From Mycolicibacterium austroafricanum (lineage in GTDB: Bacteria > Actinomycetota > Actinomycetes > Mycobacteriales > Mycobacteriaceae), in contig NZ_CACSIP010000010.1 in the NCBI RefSeq assembly GCF_902705885.1, forward strand, positions 1 through 64,000: DNA of 64,000 nucleotides. Reading direction: 5' to 3'. The notes beneath the pieces are model-generated. The model did not search any database. It worked only from the letters and a program-made list of their open reading frames with translations, and was not told where the DNA came from. Position 1 is the first letter of the stretch. The number at the start of each line of letters is the position of its first letter. A program made the translations under genes and the position numbers. Below, in pieces: positions 54,227 to 61,654 of the stretch.

Positions 54227-54817
54227 ATGGCCGCGGTCCAGACCCGCTCCGGAGAAGCCGAGCGGGAAAGCATCTCCGATACCGAAATTGTCACTGAAGC
54301 ACACGAATCGGCCAGTATTCCGAGTGCCGGTTCTCCCCGTGACACCGCGCGAGTGGCAGTGACGTTCGGGCTGGCTGCCCTGCTGGCGTTGTCCGTGTTG
54401 GTCGGCTGGCTGGGTGTGCAGAACCATGACGCAGTGCGCGATCAGAATCAACGAGCTCAGTTCCTGGCGGCGGGACGTGACGGTGCGGTGAATCTGACGA
54501 CTATCAACCCGGACAATGCCGACGCCGAGGTGACCAAGATCCTCGAATCGTCGATCGGCCCCTTCCACGAGGATTTCGAGCAGCGCTCGGCGGGCTTCGT
54601 CGAGACCGTCAAACGTGCCCAGTCCAGGACAGAAGGGACGGTCATCGAAGCGGGATTGGAATCCGTCGACGGCGACCACGCCGATGTGCTGGTCGCGATA
54701 TCGGTGAAGACGTGGCTCGCGGGGACCGAGGCGCCGGCAAGGCTGTGGCGGATGCGGATCAGCGTTCAGCGCGTGGGGTCAAGGGAGAAGGTGTCCAATG
54801 TTCAGTACGTTCCGTAG
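54227..54817 (+). CDS. Mce-associated membrane protein (Mas)
   Basis: 196 residues from ATG 54227 (GAGAAGGGA upstream; ATG 54197 is less well placed). One membrane segment (VTFGLAALLALSVLVGWLGV) after an acidic N-terminus, then an extracytoplasmic NTF2-like domain typical of Mce-associated proteins (DAVRDQNQRAQFLAAGRDGAVNL). It would stabilise or assist the Mce transporter. Unlike most mce loci, the mas genes are divergent from the mce operon, not at its end. It overlaps the next mas gene by 20 bp. Confidence 0.85.
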   Translation: MAAVQTRSGEAERESISDTEIVTEAHESASIPSAGSPRDTARVAVTFGLAALLALSVLVGWLGVQNHDAVRDQNQRAQFLAAGRDGAVNLTTINPDNADAEVTKILESSIGPFHEDFEQRSAGFVETVKRAQSRTEGTVIEAGLESVDGDHADVLVAISVKTWLAGTEAPARLWRMRISVQRVGSREKVSNVQYVP

Positions 54818-55421
54818 CCGGGAGGCTCGTCTGACCGAAGGAGACGCATTCGAGACCGACGACGAGTCCGAGGACACAGCTCCGCCGACTGACGACGGTG
54901 CCGAAGCCATCGCAGACGTCGGCGCGGGGCGACGCCGCAGATCTGTGACCCGGGCGCTGACTTTCGGTGTCCTGCCAGTCGTACTTCTTCTACTGGCAAC
55001 CGCCGCCGGATTCCTGAAATGGCAGCTGGTGTCGACACAGGCGGAACTCAAGGCAAGCAACGAGTCGGTGCGCGCAGCCAGCGAAGGGACCGTTGCACTG
55101 CTCACTTATGAACCTGACTCCGTCGACACCGATCTGGTAGCGGCACGCCAGAATCTCACCGGTGGCTTTCTCGACGCGTTCACCACGCTGACCGACGATG
55201 TCGTCATCCCGGGAGCAAAACAGCAACGCATCTTCTCAACCGCCGCTGTTTCGGCAGCGGCTCCCATTTCAGCGACCGCTCACCACGCCGTGGTCATCGT
55301 CTTCGTCAATCAGACCACAACGGTCGCAGATGACCCGCCCACAGAGACCGCATCCAGTGTCAAGGTCACGCTGGACAACGTCGACGGTCGCTGGCTCATC
55401 TCAGATTTCACCCCCCTCTGA
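54798..55421 (+). CDS. Mce-associated membrane protein (Mas), second copy
   Basis: 207 residues. Acidic N-terminus, arginine-rich stop-transfer (GRRRRSVTRA), one membrane segment (LTFGVLPVVLLLLATAAGFL), then an NTF2-like outer domain (ASNESVRAASEGTVALLTYEPDSVD ... GRWLISDFTPL). Same family as the preceding gene, which it overlaps by 20 bp. Presumably an accessory of the Mce importer. Confidence 0.87.
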   Translation: MFSTFRSREARLTEGDAFETDDESEDTAPPTDDGAEAIADVGAGRRRRSVTRALTFGVLPVVLLLLATAAGFLKWQLVSTQAELKASNESVRAASEGTVALLTYEPDSVDTDLVAARQNLTGGFLDAFTTLTDDVVIPGAKQQRIFSTAAVSAAAPISATAHHAVVIVFVNQTTTVADDPPTETASSVKVTLDNVDGRWLISDFTPL

Positions 55422-55437
55422 TCGCACCGAGAGGTGA

Positions 55438-55959
55438 ATGTCTATGCGTTCGTTCAGTTTCCCCGCATCTGTCCTTGGCCGATCGAGCGGGTCAGTGGCG
55501 CTGCTCGTCGCGCTTGCGCTGGTGGCCGCAGTGGCCGGCCCACCTCACAGCCATGCCGACAACAGCAGGCTCAACAACACTGTCGTTCAGATGGTCACCA
55601 TCGTCCAGTATCGTGAAAGCTGCCCCACCGCGATCAAGATCAACCCCCAGCTGCAACTGGCAGCGCAGTGGCACACCATCGACGTGCTGAACCAACGCTG
55701 GCTCGACGGGGACGCGGGTTCAGACGGGTCATCGCCACAAGACCGCGCTACCGCAGCGGGTTACCACGGCAACGTCGAGCAAACCGTCGCGATCAATCCC
55801 GCGCTCGCAATCAGCGGGATGGAGCTCATCAACCGGTGGTACGCGAACCCCAGATACCTCGCCACCATGCGCAACTGTGCCAACACGGAAATAGGTGTGT
55901 GGTCGGAGAATCTACTTGACAGAACTGTGGTGGTCGCCGTCTACGGCCAACCCTTCTGA
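55438..55959 (+). CDS. Secreted CAP/SCP-domain protein
   Basis: 173 residues from ATG 55438 (GAGAGG just upstream; ATG 55444 is also possible). Signal peptide (VALLVALALVAAVAG, cleavage near HSHADN). The CAP-like domain follows: LQLAAQWHTIDVLNQRW, GYHGNVEQTVAINPALA, MELINRWYANPRYLATMRN, EIGVWSENLLDRTVVVAVYGQP. CAP proteins bind or sequester lipids or sterols in other systems; that role here is inferred. The gene lies 16 bp after the mas genes, so it may act with the Mce importer outside the cell. A paralogue is at 60939-61430. Confidence 0.85.
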   Translation: MSMRSFSFPASVLGRSSGSVALLVALALVAAVAGPPHSHADNSRLNNTVVQMVTIVQYRESCPTAIKINPQLQLAAQWHTIDVLNQRWLDGDAGSDGSSPQDRATAAGYHGNVEQTVAINPALAISGMELINRWYANPRYLATMRNCANTEIGVWSENLLDRTVVVAVYGQPF

Positions 55960-56204
55960 TGTCGGGATCGGATGGCTTCGTTCACCATTGATGCTCACCA
56001 CGATGTACGTCGCGCCTCGCCCCTTCACGAAGGCGAGCTACAGGCCCGGGCAGCGCGCGACGTCGGCGGTGTCCCGATTTGGGGTGTGCACTGGGCATGC
56101 AGTCCGTCTATCCCGAAACTTGATGTCCGGTGAGACAGACGGTGGACTGGCTGATGCTCTCCGTGTCACGATTCCGGTGGTGCTTTCGCTTGTAGATCGC
56201 GTCA
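55960..56204. other. Intergenic, no gene recognised
   Basis: About 245 bp between the CAP gene (+) and a TetR gene (-), which converge. No clear terminator or RNA is seen. Confidence 0.4.
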
Positions 56205-56813
56205 TCACTTCGACAGCAACCCGGCGCGGGCCGCGTTGAGGGCGACTCGCACGGCGTGGGTGATCAAGGCCTCGTCGATGGGGTCGCCGGTCGTGACCAT
56301 TCGATAGAACAAGGGGGCTCGGAAGGCGGTGAGCAATGCGTTGGCATCGCACGTGGCAGGAAGCTCACCCCGACCGATCGCTTGATTTACAGTCGGAAGT
56401 GCACGCAGGGCCTGGTGATCGAAGTAGCGTCGAGTTGCTTCGCTGAGCCGAGCGGATTTCAGGCCTGCGGTCAGCACGATTGCGACAATCTGGCGTCCGA
56501 CTCCTTCGTTCAGCACGTCGGCCAATTCCCTTCCGAGCGTGACGAGATCGGCCTCGATACTGCCGGTGTCCGGCACCGGCAGCGCCTCAAGCGACCACTC
56601 CGTGAGCGCATCGACCAGTAGATCGTCGAGTGTTGGCCACCGTCGATAGACAGTTGTCTTGTTCACGCCGGCGCGGGTCGCCACCGCTTCCACGCTCAGC
56701 CCTGCGTACCCGCCTTGAAGCAGCTCGTCGAAAGTGGCGGCAAGGATCGCTGCGCGGACCCGCGCGCTACGACCGCCCGTCCGCACACCCCGATTAAACT
56801 GCCGATTTGCCAA
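56205..56813 (-). CDS. TetR-family transcriptional regulator
   Basis: 202 residues. HTH: ARVRAAILAATFDELLQGGYAGLSVEAVATRAGVNKTTVYRRW; C-terminal domain of the TetR_C type (EGVGRQIVAIVLTAGLKSARL). It diverges from a broken hydrolase gene whose promoter holds a good inverted repeat (56863-56887). Regulator and operator look intact although the target gene has decayed, so it may now control other genes such as 57243. Confidence 0.92.
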   Translation of the reverse strand: MANRQFNRGVRTGGRSARVRAAILAATFDELLQGGYAGLSVEAVATRAGVNKTTVYRRWPTLDDLLVDALTEWSLEALPVPDTGSIEADLVTLGRELADVLNEGVGRQIVAIVLTAGLKSARLSEATRRYFDHQALRALPTVNQAIGRGELPATCDANALLTAFRAPLFYRMVTTGDPIDEALITHAVRVALNAARAGLLSK

Positions 56814-56862
56814 TTAATACCTCTCTCAATTGCTTTAGCCATCGTCCTGTGGCAGCCTGATG

Positions 56863-56887
56863 CTATAGCAACACGGCGTTGCGATAG
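56863..56887. promoter_or_regulatory. TetR-type operator CTATAGCAAC-N5-GTTGCGATAG
   Basis: Arms of 10 bp with one mismatch and a 5-bp spacer, directly upstream of the ribosome site (AGGAGG, 56888-56893) of the pseudogene and 50 bp from the TetR start. Confidence 0.65.
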
Positions 56888-56899
56888 AGGAGGAGCGCC

Positions 56900-57148
56900 A
56901 TGCGGATCGTTTCCGACACTGACGAGTCCTTCTCGTTCGAGACGCTGCGCCCCCTCGGCTACGCCGCCTACGGGGGCCGACATCGGCGAGGTCAACACCA
57001 TCGCGGGGGGCATCCCAGGCAACCGATTAGCACCAACAGTGCCTACCTGCGGGCTTCCAACTAGGGCAAGCCGACCTTGCACTACGAGGCGTTCAGCGGT
57101 CCAAAGACCCATCTGCGATTAACCGCCGCAGGCGCAGGCGAGCACTGA
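56900..57148 (+). pseudogene. Decayed alpha/beta hydrolase (2,6-dihydropseudooxynicotine-hydrolase-like)
   Basis: ATG 56900 with a good ribosome site begins an N-terminus (DESFSFETLRPLGYAAYGG) and then loses frame (ADIGEVNTIAGGIPG in the next frame). A middle scrap SAYLRASN ends in TAG, and a C-terminal scrap HYEAFSGPKTHLRLTAAGAGEH stops at 57148. These pieces look like the start, middle and end of a family about 370 residues long, so most of the gene is deleted. The family call is from memory of motif patterns. Confidence 0.6.
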
Positions 57149-57242
57149 TATGAGGGAACGCTGCCACCGCTTGTCAACGGACGTTCTACTGACTCGACCA
57201 TGCCGTCGAGTTGTGAAGAGCCTATGCGAGAGGAGAAAACCG

Positions 57243-58244
57243 GTGAAGGCGATTCAGCTGCACGAGTTCGGCGGCCCCGAAGTGCTGCGCTACGAGACGG
57301 TGCCGGTCCCTGAGCTGAAGGCGGGCGAGGTGCTCGTCCGCGTCCACGCGGTCGGCATCAATCCCCCAGACTGGTACCTACGCGATGGATATCGGCAACA
57401 GCAGCTTCCCGCCGACATGGCGCCGTCGATACAGTTGCCGGCCATTCCGGGATCGGACGTTTCGGGCGTCGTCGAGGCTGTCGCGCCGGATGTGCATCGC
57501 TTCTCGGTCGGCGACGACGTCTTCGGCATGGTTCGCTTTCCGAGTTTCGGGGACAGCGCTGCGTATGCCGAATACGTCAGTGCGCCTGCGTCAGATCTAG
57601 CACGCAAGCCGGCTGGCGTCGATCACGTACATGCGGCAGCGGCGCCGATGTCAGGGCTCACCGCGTGGCAGTTCCTGATCGAGCTGGGGCACGACCAACC
57701 GAACCCGCTTCAACCGAAGTTGCATCACCCGGTGCCCCTCGACGGCAAGACAATTCTGGTCAATGGTGCAGCAGGTGGGGTGGGGCACATCGCCGTACAG
57801 CTCGCAAAATGGAAGGGGGCGTACCTAATCGCGGTGGCGTCGGGTGCACACGAGTCGTTCCTGCGCGAGCTCGGCGCAGACGAAGTCATCGACTACACGA
57901 AGAATCGTCCCGAGGACGTCGCGCACGACGTCGATCTGGTCCTCGATACGCTCGGAGGTCCCGCGACCGGACGCTTCTTGGCCACGCTCAGCCGTGGCGG
58001 CGCGTTATTCCCGGTATTTCCGGGCTTCTGCGACTTCGAGGATGCCAGACAGCGCGGCGTCACTGTTTCGATGACCCAAGTGCGCTCGAACGGCACACAA
58101 CTGGAGGAACTCGGACGCCTGCTCGACGCCCACACCGTGCGCACCGCGATCGACGGCACGTTTCCCCTCGCGGATGCCCGCACGGCGCACGAACGCGCCG
58201 ACCACGGACACATTCAAGGCAAGATCGTGCTCACCGTTCCCTAG
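57243..58244 (+). CDS. Zinc-independent NAD(P)-dependent quinone-oxidoreductase-like MDR protein
   Basis: 333 residues from GTG 57243 (GAGAGGAG upstream); the longer frame from 57150 is not family-like. MDR fold: N-terminal GroES-like domain (MKAIQLHEFGGPEVLRYETVPVPELKAGEVLV in pattern), Rossmann motif NGAAGGVGHIAVQLAKWKGA, and DLVLDTLGG. No zinc-binding cysteines, as in quinone reductases. Probably reduces quinones or enones with NADPH. It follows the hydrolase pseudogene. Confidence 0.9.
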   Translation: MKAIQLHEFGGPEVLRYETVPVPELKAGEVLVRVHAVGINPPDWYLRDGYRQQQLPADMAPSIQLPAIPGSDVSGVVEAVAPDVHRFSVGDDVFGMVRFPSFGDSAAYAEYVSAPASDLARKPAGVDHVHAAAAPMSGLTAWQFLIELGHDQPNPLQPKLHHPVPLDGKTILVNGAAGGVGHIAVQLAKWKGAYLIAVASGAHESFLRELGADEVIDYTKNRPEDVAHDVDLVLDTLGGPATGRFLATLSRGGALFPVFPGFCDFEDARQRGVTVSMTQVRSNGTQLEELGRLLDAHTVRTAIDGTFPLADARTAHERADHGHIQGKIVLTVP

Positions 58245-58259
58245 AAAGCCAAACAGTGC

Positions 58260-58835
58260 TCACACCGAGCGCAGCCCGTCAAGAAGCAAGCTGACCAACC
58301 GCTTCGCGTCGTAGCGGGAGTCCTCGCCGCTGCTGATACAGAGATTTCCGATTCCACGCATCAGGCTGTAAGAGTTCACGTCACCCTCGATTTCGCCAGC
58401 GGCGGCGGCGGCGGACAGCAGCGAAGAACACGCTGGCTCGAGTCGCTCCAGGAAGTAGGTATGCAGTGCCTCGAACCGCGCAGTGTCGGATTGCAGCGCC
58501 TCGGCTAGCCCGTGTTTTGTGACGAGGAAATCGACGAAGAGGCCGATCCATTTGGTCAGTGCCACGAACGGCGGGTTGTCTGCGAGCAGCGCCGGTCCCG
58601 CCTCCGCGCAGGCGTCAACCTGATGGCGGTATACCGCGATGATCAGATCGGCACGGGTCGGAAAGTGCCGATAGATTGTGCCCATCCCGACCCCGGCCCT
58701 GGCCGCGATGTCGCGCACCGGCGCATCCACTCCCCCGTCGACGAACGCGGCTGCGGCAGCGTCGAGCAGAATCTGTTCATTGCGCCGCGCGTCCGCCCGC
58801 TTAGGTCGCACCGTGGCTCCGCGGACGTTCTCCAT
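58260..58835 (-). CDS. TetR-family transcriptional regulator
   Basis: 191 residues from ATG 58835 (GGGAGG upstream). HTH: LLDAAAAAFVDGGVDAPVRDIAARAGVGMGTIYRHF, then a TetR C-terminal domain (LADNPPFVALTKWIGLFVDFLVTKHGL). It diverges from an LLM oxidoreductase across a tandem palindrome (58863-58899), so is a likely direct repressor of both. It runs convergent with the MDR gene, with 15 bp between stops. Confidence 0.93.
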   Translation of the reverse strand: MENVRGATVRPKRADARRNEQILLDAAAAAFVDGGVDAPVRDIAARAGVGMGTIYRHFPTRADLIIAVYRHQVDACAEAGPALLADNPPFVALTKWIGLFVDFLVTKHGLAEALQSDTARFEALHTYFLERLEPACSSLLSAAAAAGEIEGDVNSYSLMRGIGNLCISSGEDSRYDAKRLVSLLLDGLRSV

Positions 58836-58862
58836 GCCGCCTCCCAACACATGTTTGATAAG

Positions 58863-58899
58863 CGGAACATGATTCCGTATAGTTCGGAGCATGGTTCCG
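58863..58899. promoter_or_regulatory. Tandem TetR operator pair
   Basis: CGGAACATGATTCCG (58863-58877) and CGGAGCATGGTTCCG (58885-58899), 22 bp centre to centre (about two helical turns), allowing two dimers on one DNA face. Confidence 0.75.
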
Positions 58900-58928
58900 T
58901 TTAGTCATCATGCCAGAGAGCCCCGCTC

Positions 58929-59798
58929 ATGGGAGCCGGCGCCGTCATGAACCCGAAATTCGGCATCCTGACTGCGCCTCAACAGGTTTCCTATGTTGAT
59001 TTGCTGGAGGTGTGGCGGGACGCCGACGATATCCCCGCACTCGAGCACGCGTGGCTATTCGACCACCTGATGCCGATTCACGGCGACATCGATGGACCAG
59101 TATTCGAGGGCTGGACACTGCTGTCAGCACTCGCGGCACTGACCGAGCGCCTCAGACTGGGTATCATGGTGACCAGCAACCGCTTTCGGCCGCCGGCGAT
59201 GCTGGCGAAGATCGCCGCAACCGTGGACATCGTCGCGAATGGCCGTCTTGATTTCGGCATCGGCGCCGGTTCTCGCCCAAGTCACCCTGCGGCGCGTCGC
59301 GAGTACAACGCGAATGGGCTGCCCTACCACGACTTTGCGCATTCCGTCGAAGCCCTGGCCGAGGCCTGTACGGTCATCAGGCGGCTGTGGAAGGAAGATG
59401 TTCCTTTCGATTTTCACGGGAAGTCCGTGCAACTTTCTGGTGCTCTCTGCAATCCCAAACCTGTGCAACGCCCGCCGCCGATCGTCATCGGGGGCAGGTC
59501 CACTGCGACGCTGCGCGTGGCAGCCGAGCATGCCGACGTCTGGAACATCCCAGGAGGCGACATCGCCGACGTCACGGCGCGCAACTCGCTGCTGGACCAA
59601 CTGTGTGTCGACATCGGGCGTGATCCGGCCGCCATTACGCGCTCCATAGCGCTACCAGTCTTCTACGATCGACCTCGCGTCACCCGCGCAGCTGTTGCCG
59701 AGGCCGTCGACGCCGGATTCAGTCACGTCGTACTGATGCTGACTGCGCCGTACCCCAGGCGCGTCGCACACTGGGTAGCCGACGAGGTGATCGGCTAG
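58929..59798 (+). CDS. LLM-class (luciferase-like) oxidoreductase, probably F420-dependent
   Basis: 289 residues from ATG 58929 (or ATG 58947). Features: FGILTAPQQVSYVDLLEVWRDAD, AWLFDHLMPIHGDIDGP, LRLGIMVTSNRFRPPAMLAKIAATVDIVANGRLDFGIGAG, and RPPPIVIGGRSTATLRVAAEHADVWNIPG. Target of the divergent TetR at 58260 through the tandem operator. Substrate unknown. Confidence 0.9.
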   Translation: MGAGAVMNPKFGILTAPQQVSYVDLLEVWRDADDIPALEHAWLFDHLMPIHGDIDGPVFEGWTLLSALAALTERLRLGIMVTSNRFRPPAMLAKIAATVDIVANGRLDFGIGAGSRPSHPAARREYNANGLPYHDFAHSVEALAEACTVIRRLWKEDVPFDFHGKSVQLSGALCNPKPVQRPPPIVIGGRSTATLRVAAEHADVWNIPGGDIADVTARNSLLDQLCVDIGRDPAAITRSIALPVFYDRPRVTRAAVAEAVDAGFSHVVLMLTAPYPRRVAHWVADEVIG

Positions 59799-60014
59799 GA
59801 GCAGCTGCGCCCACAGCCGAAGCGGGCACTGGCGGCATCGCGGCCCTTCGCCAGCTATCCGCTACGCACCAACAACATGAGTTTGCTGCGATTCCAGCGA
59901 TCAGATCGACCTCGGCGGGCACCGACCACCATTTTTTGGACCATTAGGTACAGAAGTGCTAGCCTACTTTCAGTACCATTCGGTACACAAACTGATGGAA
60001 GGCTGGCTATTCAC
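59799..60014. promoter_or_regulatory. Upstream region of SDR gene with direct repeats
   Basis: About 215 bp. Near its end are direct repeats CCATTAGGTACA (59941-59952) and CCATTCGGTACA (59976-59987), 35 bp apart with one mismatch. They flank a possible -10 (TAGCCT) and could be repressor sites. No gene recognised. Confidence 0.45.
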
Positions 60015-60749
60015 ATGACCAGGCGTGGGGAGTCGGTACAGGTTGTCCTGATCACAGGGGGGACCTCGGGCATCGGGCTGAGCCTGGCCGAGGCTTTTCT
60101 GGCTCAGGGCGCTGCGGTAGCGGTTTGCGGTCGGTCGACGGCGGCCCTGGAGCGCTTCTCCCGCGCGCACCCGAACGCACTAGCCGTTCAGGCAGATGTA
60201 ACCAGTACGGAAGCGAGGATCGCCATGCTGGACGCGGTAGCCGCACGGTTCGGTCGGCTTGACGTTCTGATCAACAATGCAGGGATCTTCGTCAATCGAG
60301 ATTTCACTGAAGCCCCGGATGCCACCAAAGATCTGGAGCAGGAACTTGCTCTCAATCTGACAGCACCGATCCAGCTGACAGGGGACGTGTTGTCCCGCTG
60401 GCCGGAGATCTCCGCGATCGTGTTCGTAACGTCAGGCTTCGCCTTGATTTCTCCGACCCGCGCGCCCACCTACGGCGCCGCGAAAGCAGGATTGCATGGC
60501 TTCGCCGAAGCGCTGCGCCGACAGCTGGCCCCCAACACCCACGTTCTCGAACTACTTCCACCCGCGACGGATACGCCCATGAACGCCGATTTCACGGGCA
60601 AGAAGACATCACCCGCGGAAGTCGCTGCCGTCACCCTCAAGGCGTTGGAGCACCGGCGGTCGATGGCTCTGCCAGGCCCCACCAAGCTGCTACCGACACT
60701 GCTGCGGATCGCTCCGAACACCATCAAGCGCTCCGTGTCGAAGATGTGA
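60015..60749 (+). CDS. Short-chain dehydrogenase/reductase (SDR), DltE/YdfG-like
   Basis: 244 residues from ATG 60015 (GGAAGG about 11 nt upstream); the frame from 59877 includes the repeats and is rejected. Motifs: VLITGGTSGIGLSLAEAFL, LINNAGIF, Y-x3-K in TYGAAKAG, and a membrane-free C-terminus. NAD(P)-dependent, substrate unknown. It stands alone and converges with the CAP gene. Confidence 0.9.
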   Translation: MTRRGESVQVVLITGGTSGIGLSLAEAFLAQGAAVAVCGRSTAALERFSRAHPNALAVQADVTSTEARIAMLDAVAARFGRLDVLINNAGIFVNRDFTEAPDATKDLEQELALNLTAPIQLTGDVLSRWPEISAIVFVTSGFALISPTRAPTYGAAKAGLHGFAEALRRQLAPNTHVLELLPPATDTPMNADFTGKKTSPAEVAAVTLKALEHRRSMALPGPTKLLPTLLRIAPNTIKRSVSKM

Positions 60750-60938
60750 CACATGGCGCCCCGCTGGCTTGCGTACCCATCGGCGCAAAACGGACCTCTG
60801 ACGAATCCTCCAGCGGTCCACGACCAGGGTCGCCCGCTCAATACCTCTGAGACAAGATCCGATCGGCCTCGTTCCTTCGAACCAGACTTGCAGGGCCGCT
60901 GATTCTCGAAGAGGTGGAGCCGGGAGGTGGGAGTCCTC

Positions 60939-61430
60939 TCAGACCGGCCTGCCGTAAACCGCCACCACCACGGTGCGGGTGAGGCTGTTCTCCGACCAGA
61001 CCCCAATTTGCGAATGTGCGCAGTTGGACATGATCGCCATATAGTCGGGGCGGTGATACCACTGGTTGATCAGCTCAATGCCGCTGATTGCCAAAGCTGG
61101 GTTAATTGCCACGGTTTCGGCAACCACTCCCTTGAAGCCTGCGGCATTGGCGCGATGCTGGGCGGTCGACCCATCTGAACCGATGTCACCGCCGATGCTG
61201 GTGTTGTTCAAGACATCTCGAGCGTGCCACTGCGCGGCCAGCTGGAGCTGGTCGTTGACAACAACATTGTTCGTGCAACCCGCTTGGTGCTGAATCGTGT
61301 ACACGTTGGAAACCACGCCTTCGTTGAGCCGCCTGTTGTCGGCATGGGCCGCAGGTGCCCCCAGCACCGCCACAGCAACCGTCAGGGCAACTGTCGACAT
61401 CATCGACGAAGAGCAGGTGTAGCGGGCCAT
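60939..61430 (-). CDS. Secreted CAP/SCP-domain protein (paralogue)
   Basis: 163 residues from ATG 61430 (GAGAGGACG upstream); the frame to 61658 is rejected. Signal peptide (STVALTVAVAVLGAPAAHAD), then a CAP-like domain closely matching the 55438 gene (LQLAAQWHARDVLN, AVVAETVAINPALAISGIELINQWYHRPDYMAIMSNC-type pattern, QIGVWSENSLTRTVVVAVYGRP). Conserved cysteines (AGCTNN, SNCAHS) match those in the paralogue. Likely an extracellular lipid-associated protein of unknown specificity. Confidence 0.85.
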   Translation of the reverse strand: MARYTCSSSMMSTVALTVAVAVLGAPAAHADNRRLNEGVVSNVYTIQHQAGCTNNVVVNDQLQLAAQWHARDVLNNTSIGGDIGSDGSTAQHRANAAGFKGVVAETVAINPALAISGIELINQWYHRPDYMAIMSNCAHSQIGVWSENSLTRTVVVAVYGRPV

Positions 61431-61516
61431 GACGACGTCCTCTCGGTCAGCAAGGTTTCCGACGGCAGCCGGCGGCAGAGCTGTGTTGTTGCCAGATGAT
61501 TTCGGGCCACCAGTCA

Positions 61517-61645
61517 TTAGCTGCCTCGACGAATCATGTGTAAAGCCCGGGATACCTCTGGCCCTATCCCCAGGATGAGACCGATAAGAGCTAATGTCAT
61601 TGCAGCCAGCTGGAACTGAAGTTTCTCGACTGGGATGGTAGTCAT
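61517..61645 (-). CDS. Small membrane protein, 42 residues
   Basis: ATG 61645 to TAA 61517. The sequence is MTTIPVEKLQFQLAAMTLAL followed by IGLILGIGPEVSRALHMIRR and GS: a single hydrophobic helix with a basic C-terminus. A GAGTGAGG ribosome site overlaps the end of the CoA-transferase gene (stop at 61655), giving translational coupling. No known family. It could be a regulatory or accessory membrane peptide; that the frame is translated is inferred from the start site and hydrophobicity. Confidence 0.5.
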   Translation of the reverse strand: MTTIPVEKLQFQLAAMTLALIGLILGIGPEVSRALHMIRRGS

Positions 61646-61654
61646 GACCGGGCC

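Noticed and set aside
54089..54679. Minus-strand open frame of 196 codons
   Set aside because: Antisense shadow of the well-supported Mas gene; no family features.
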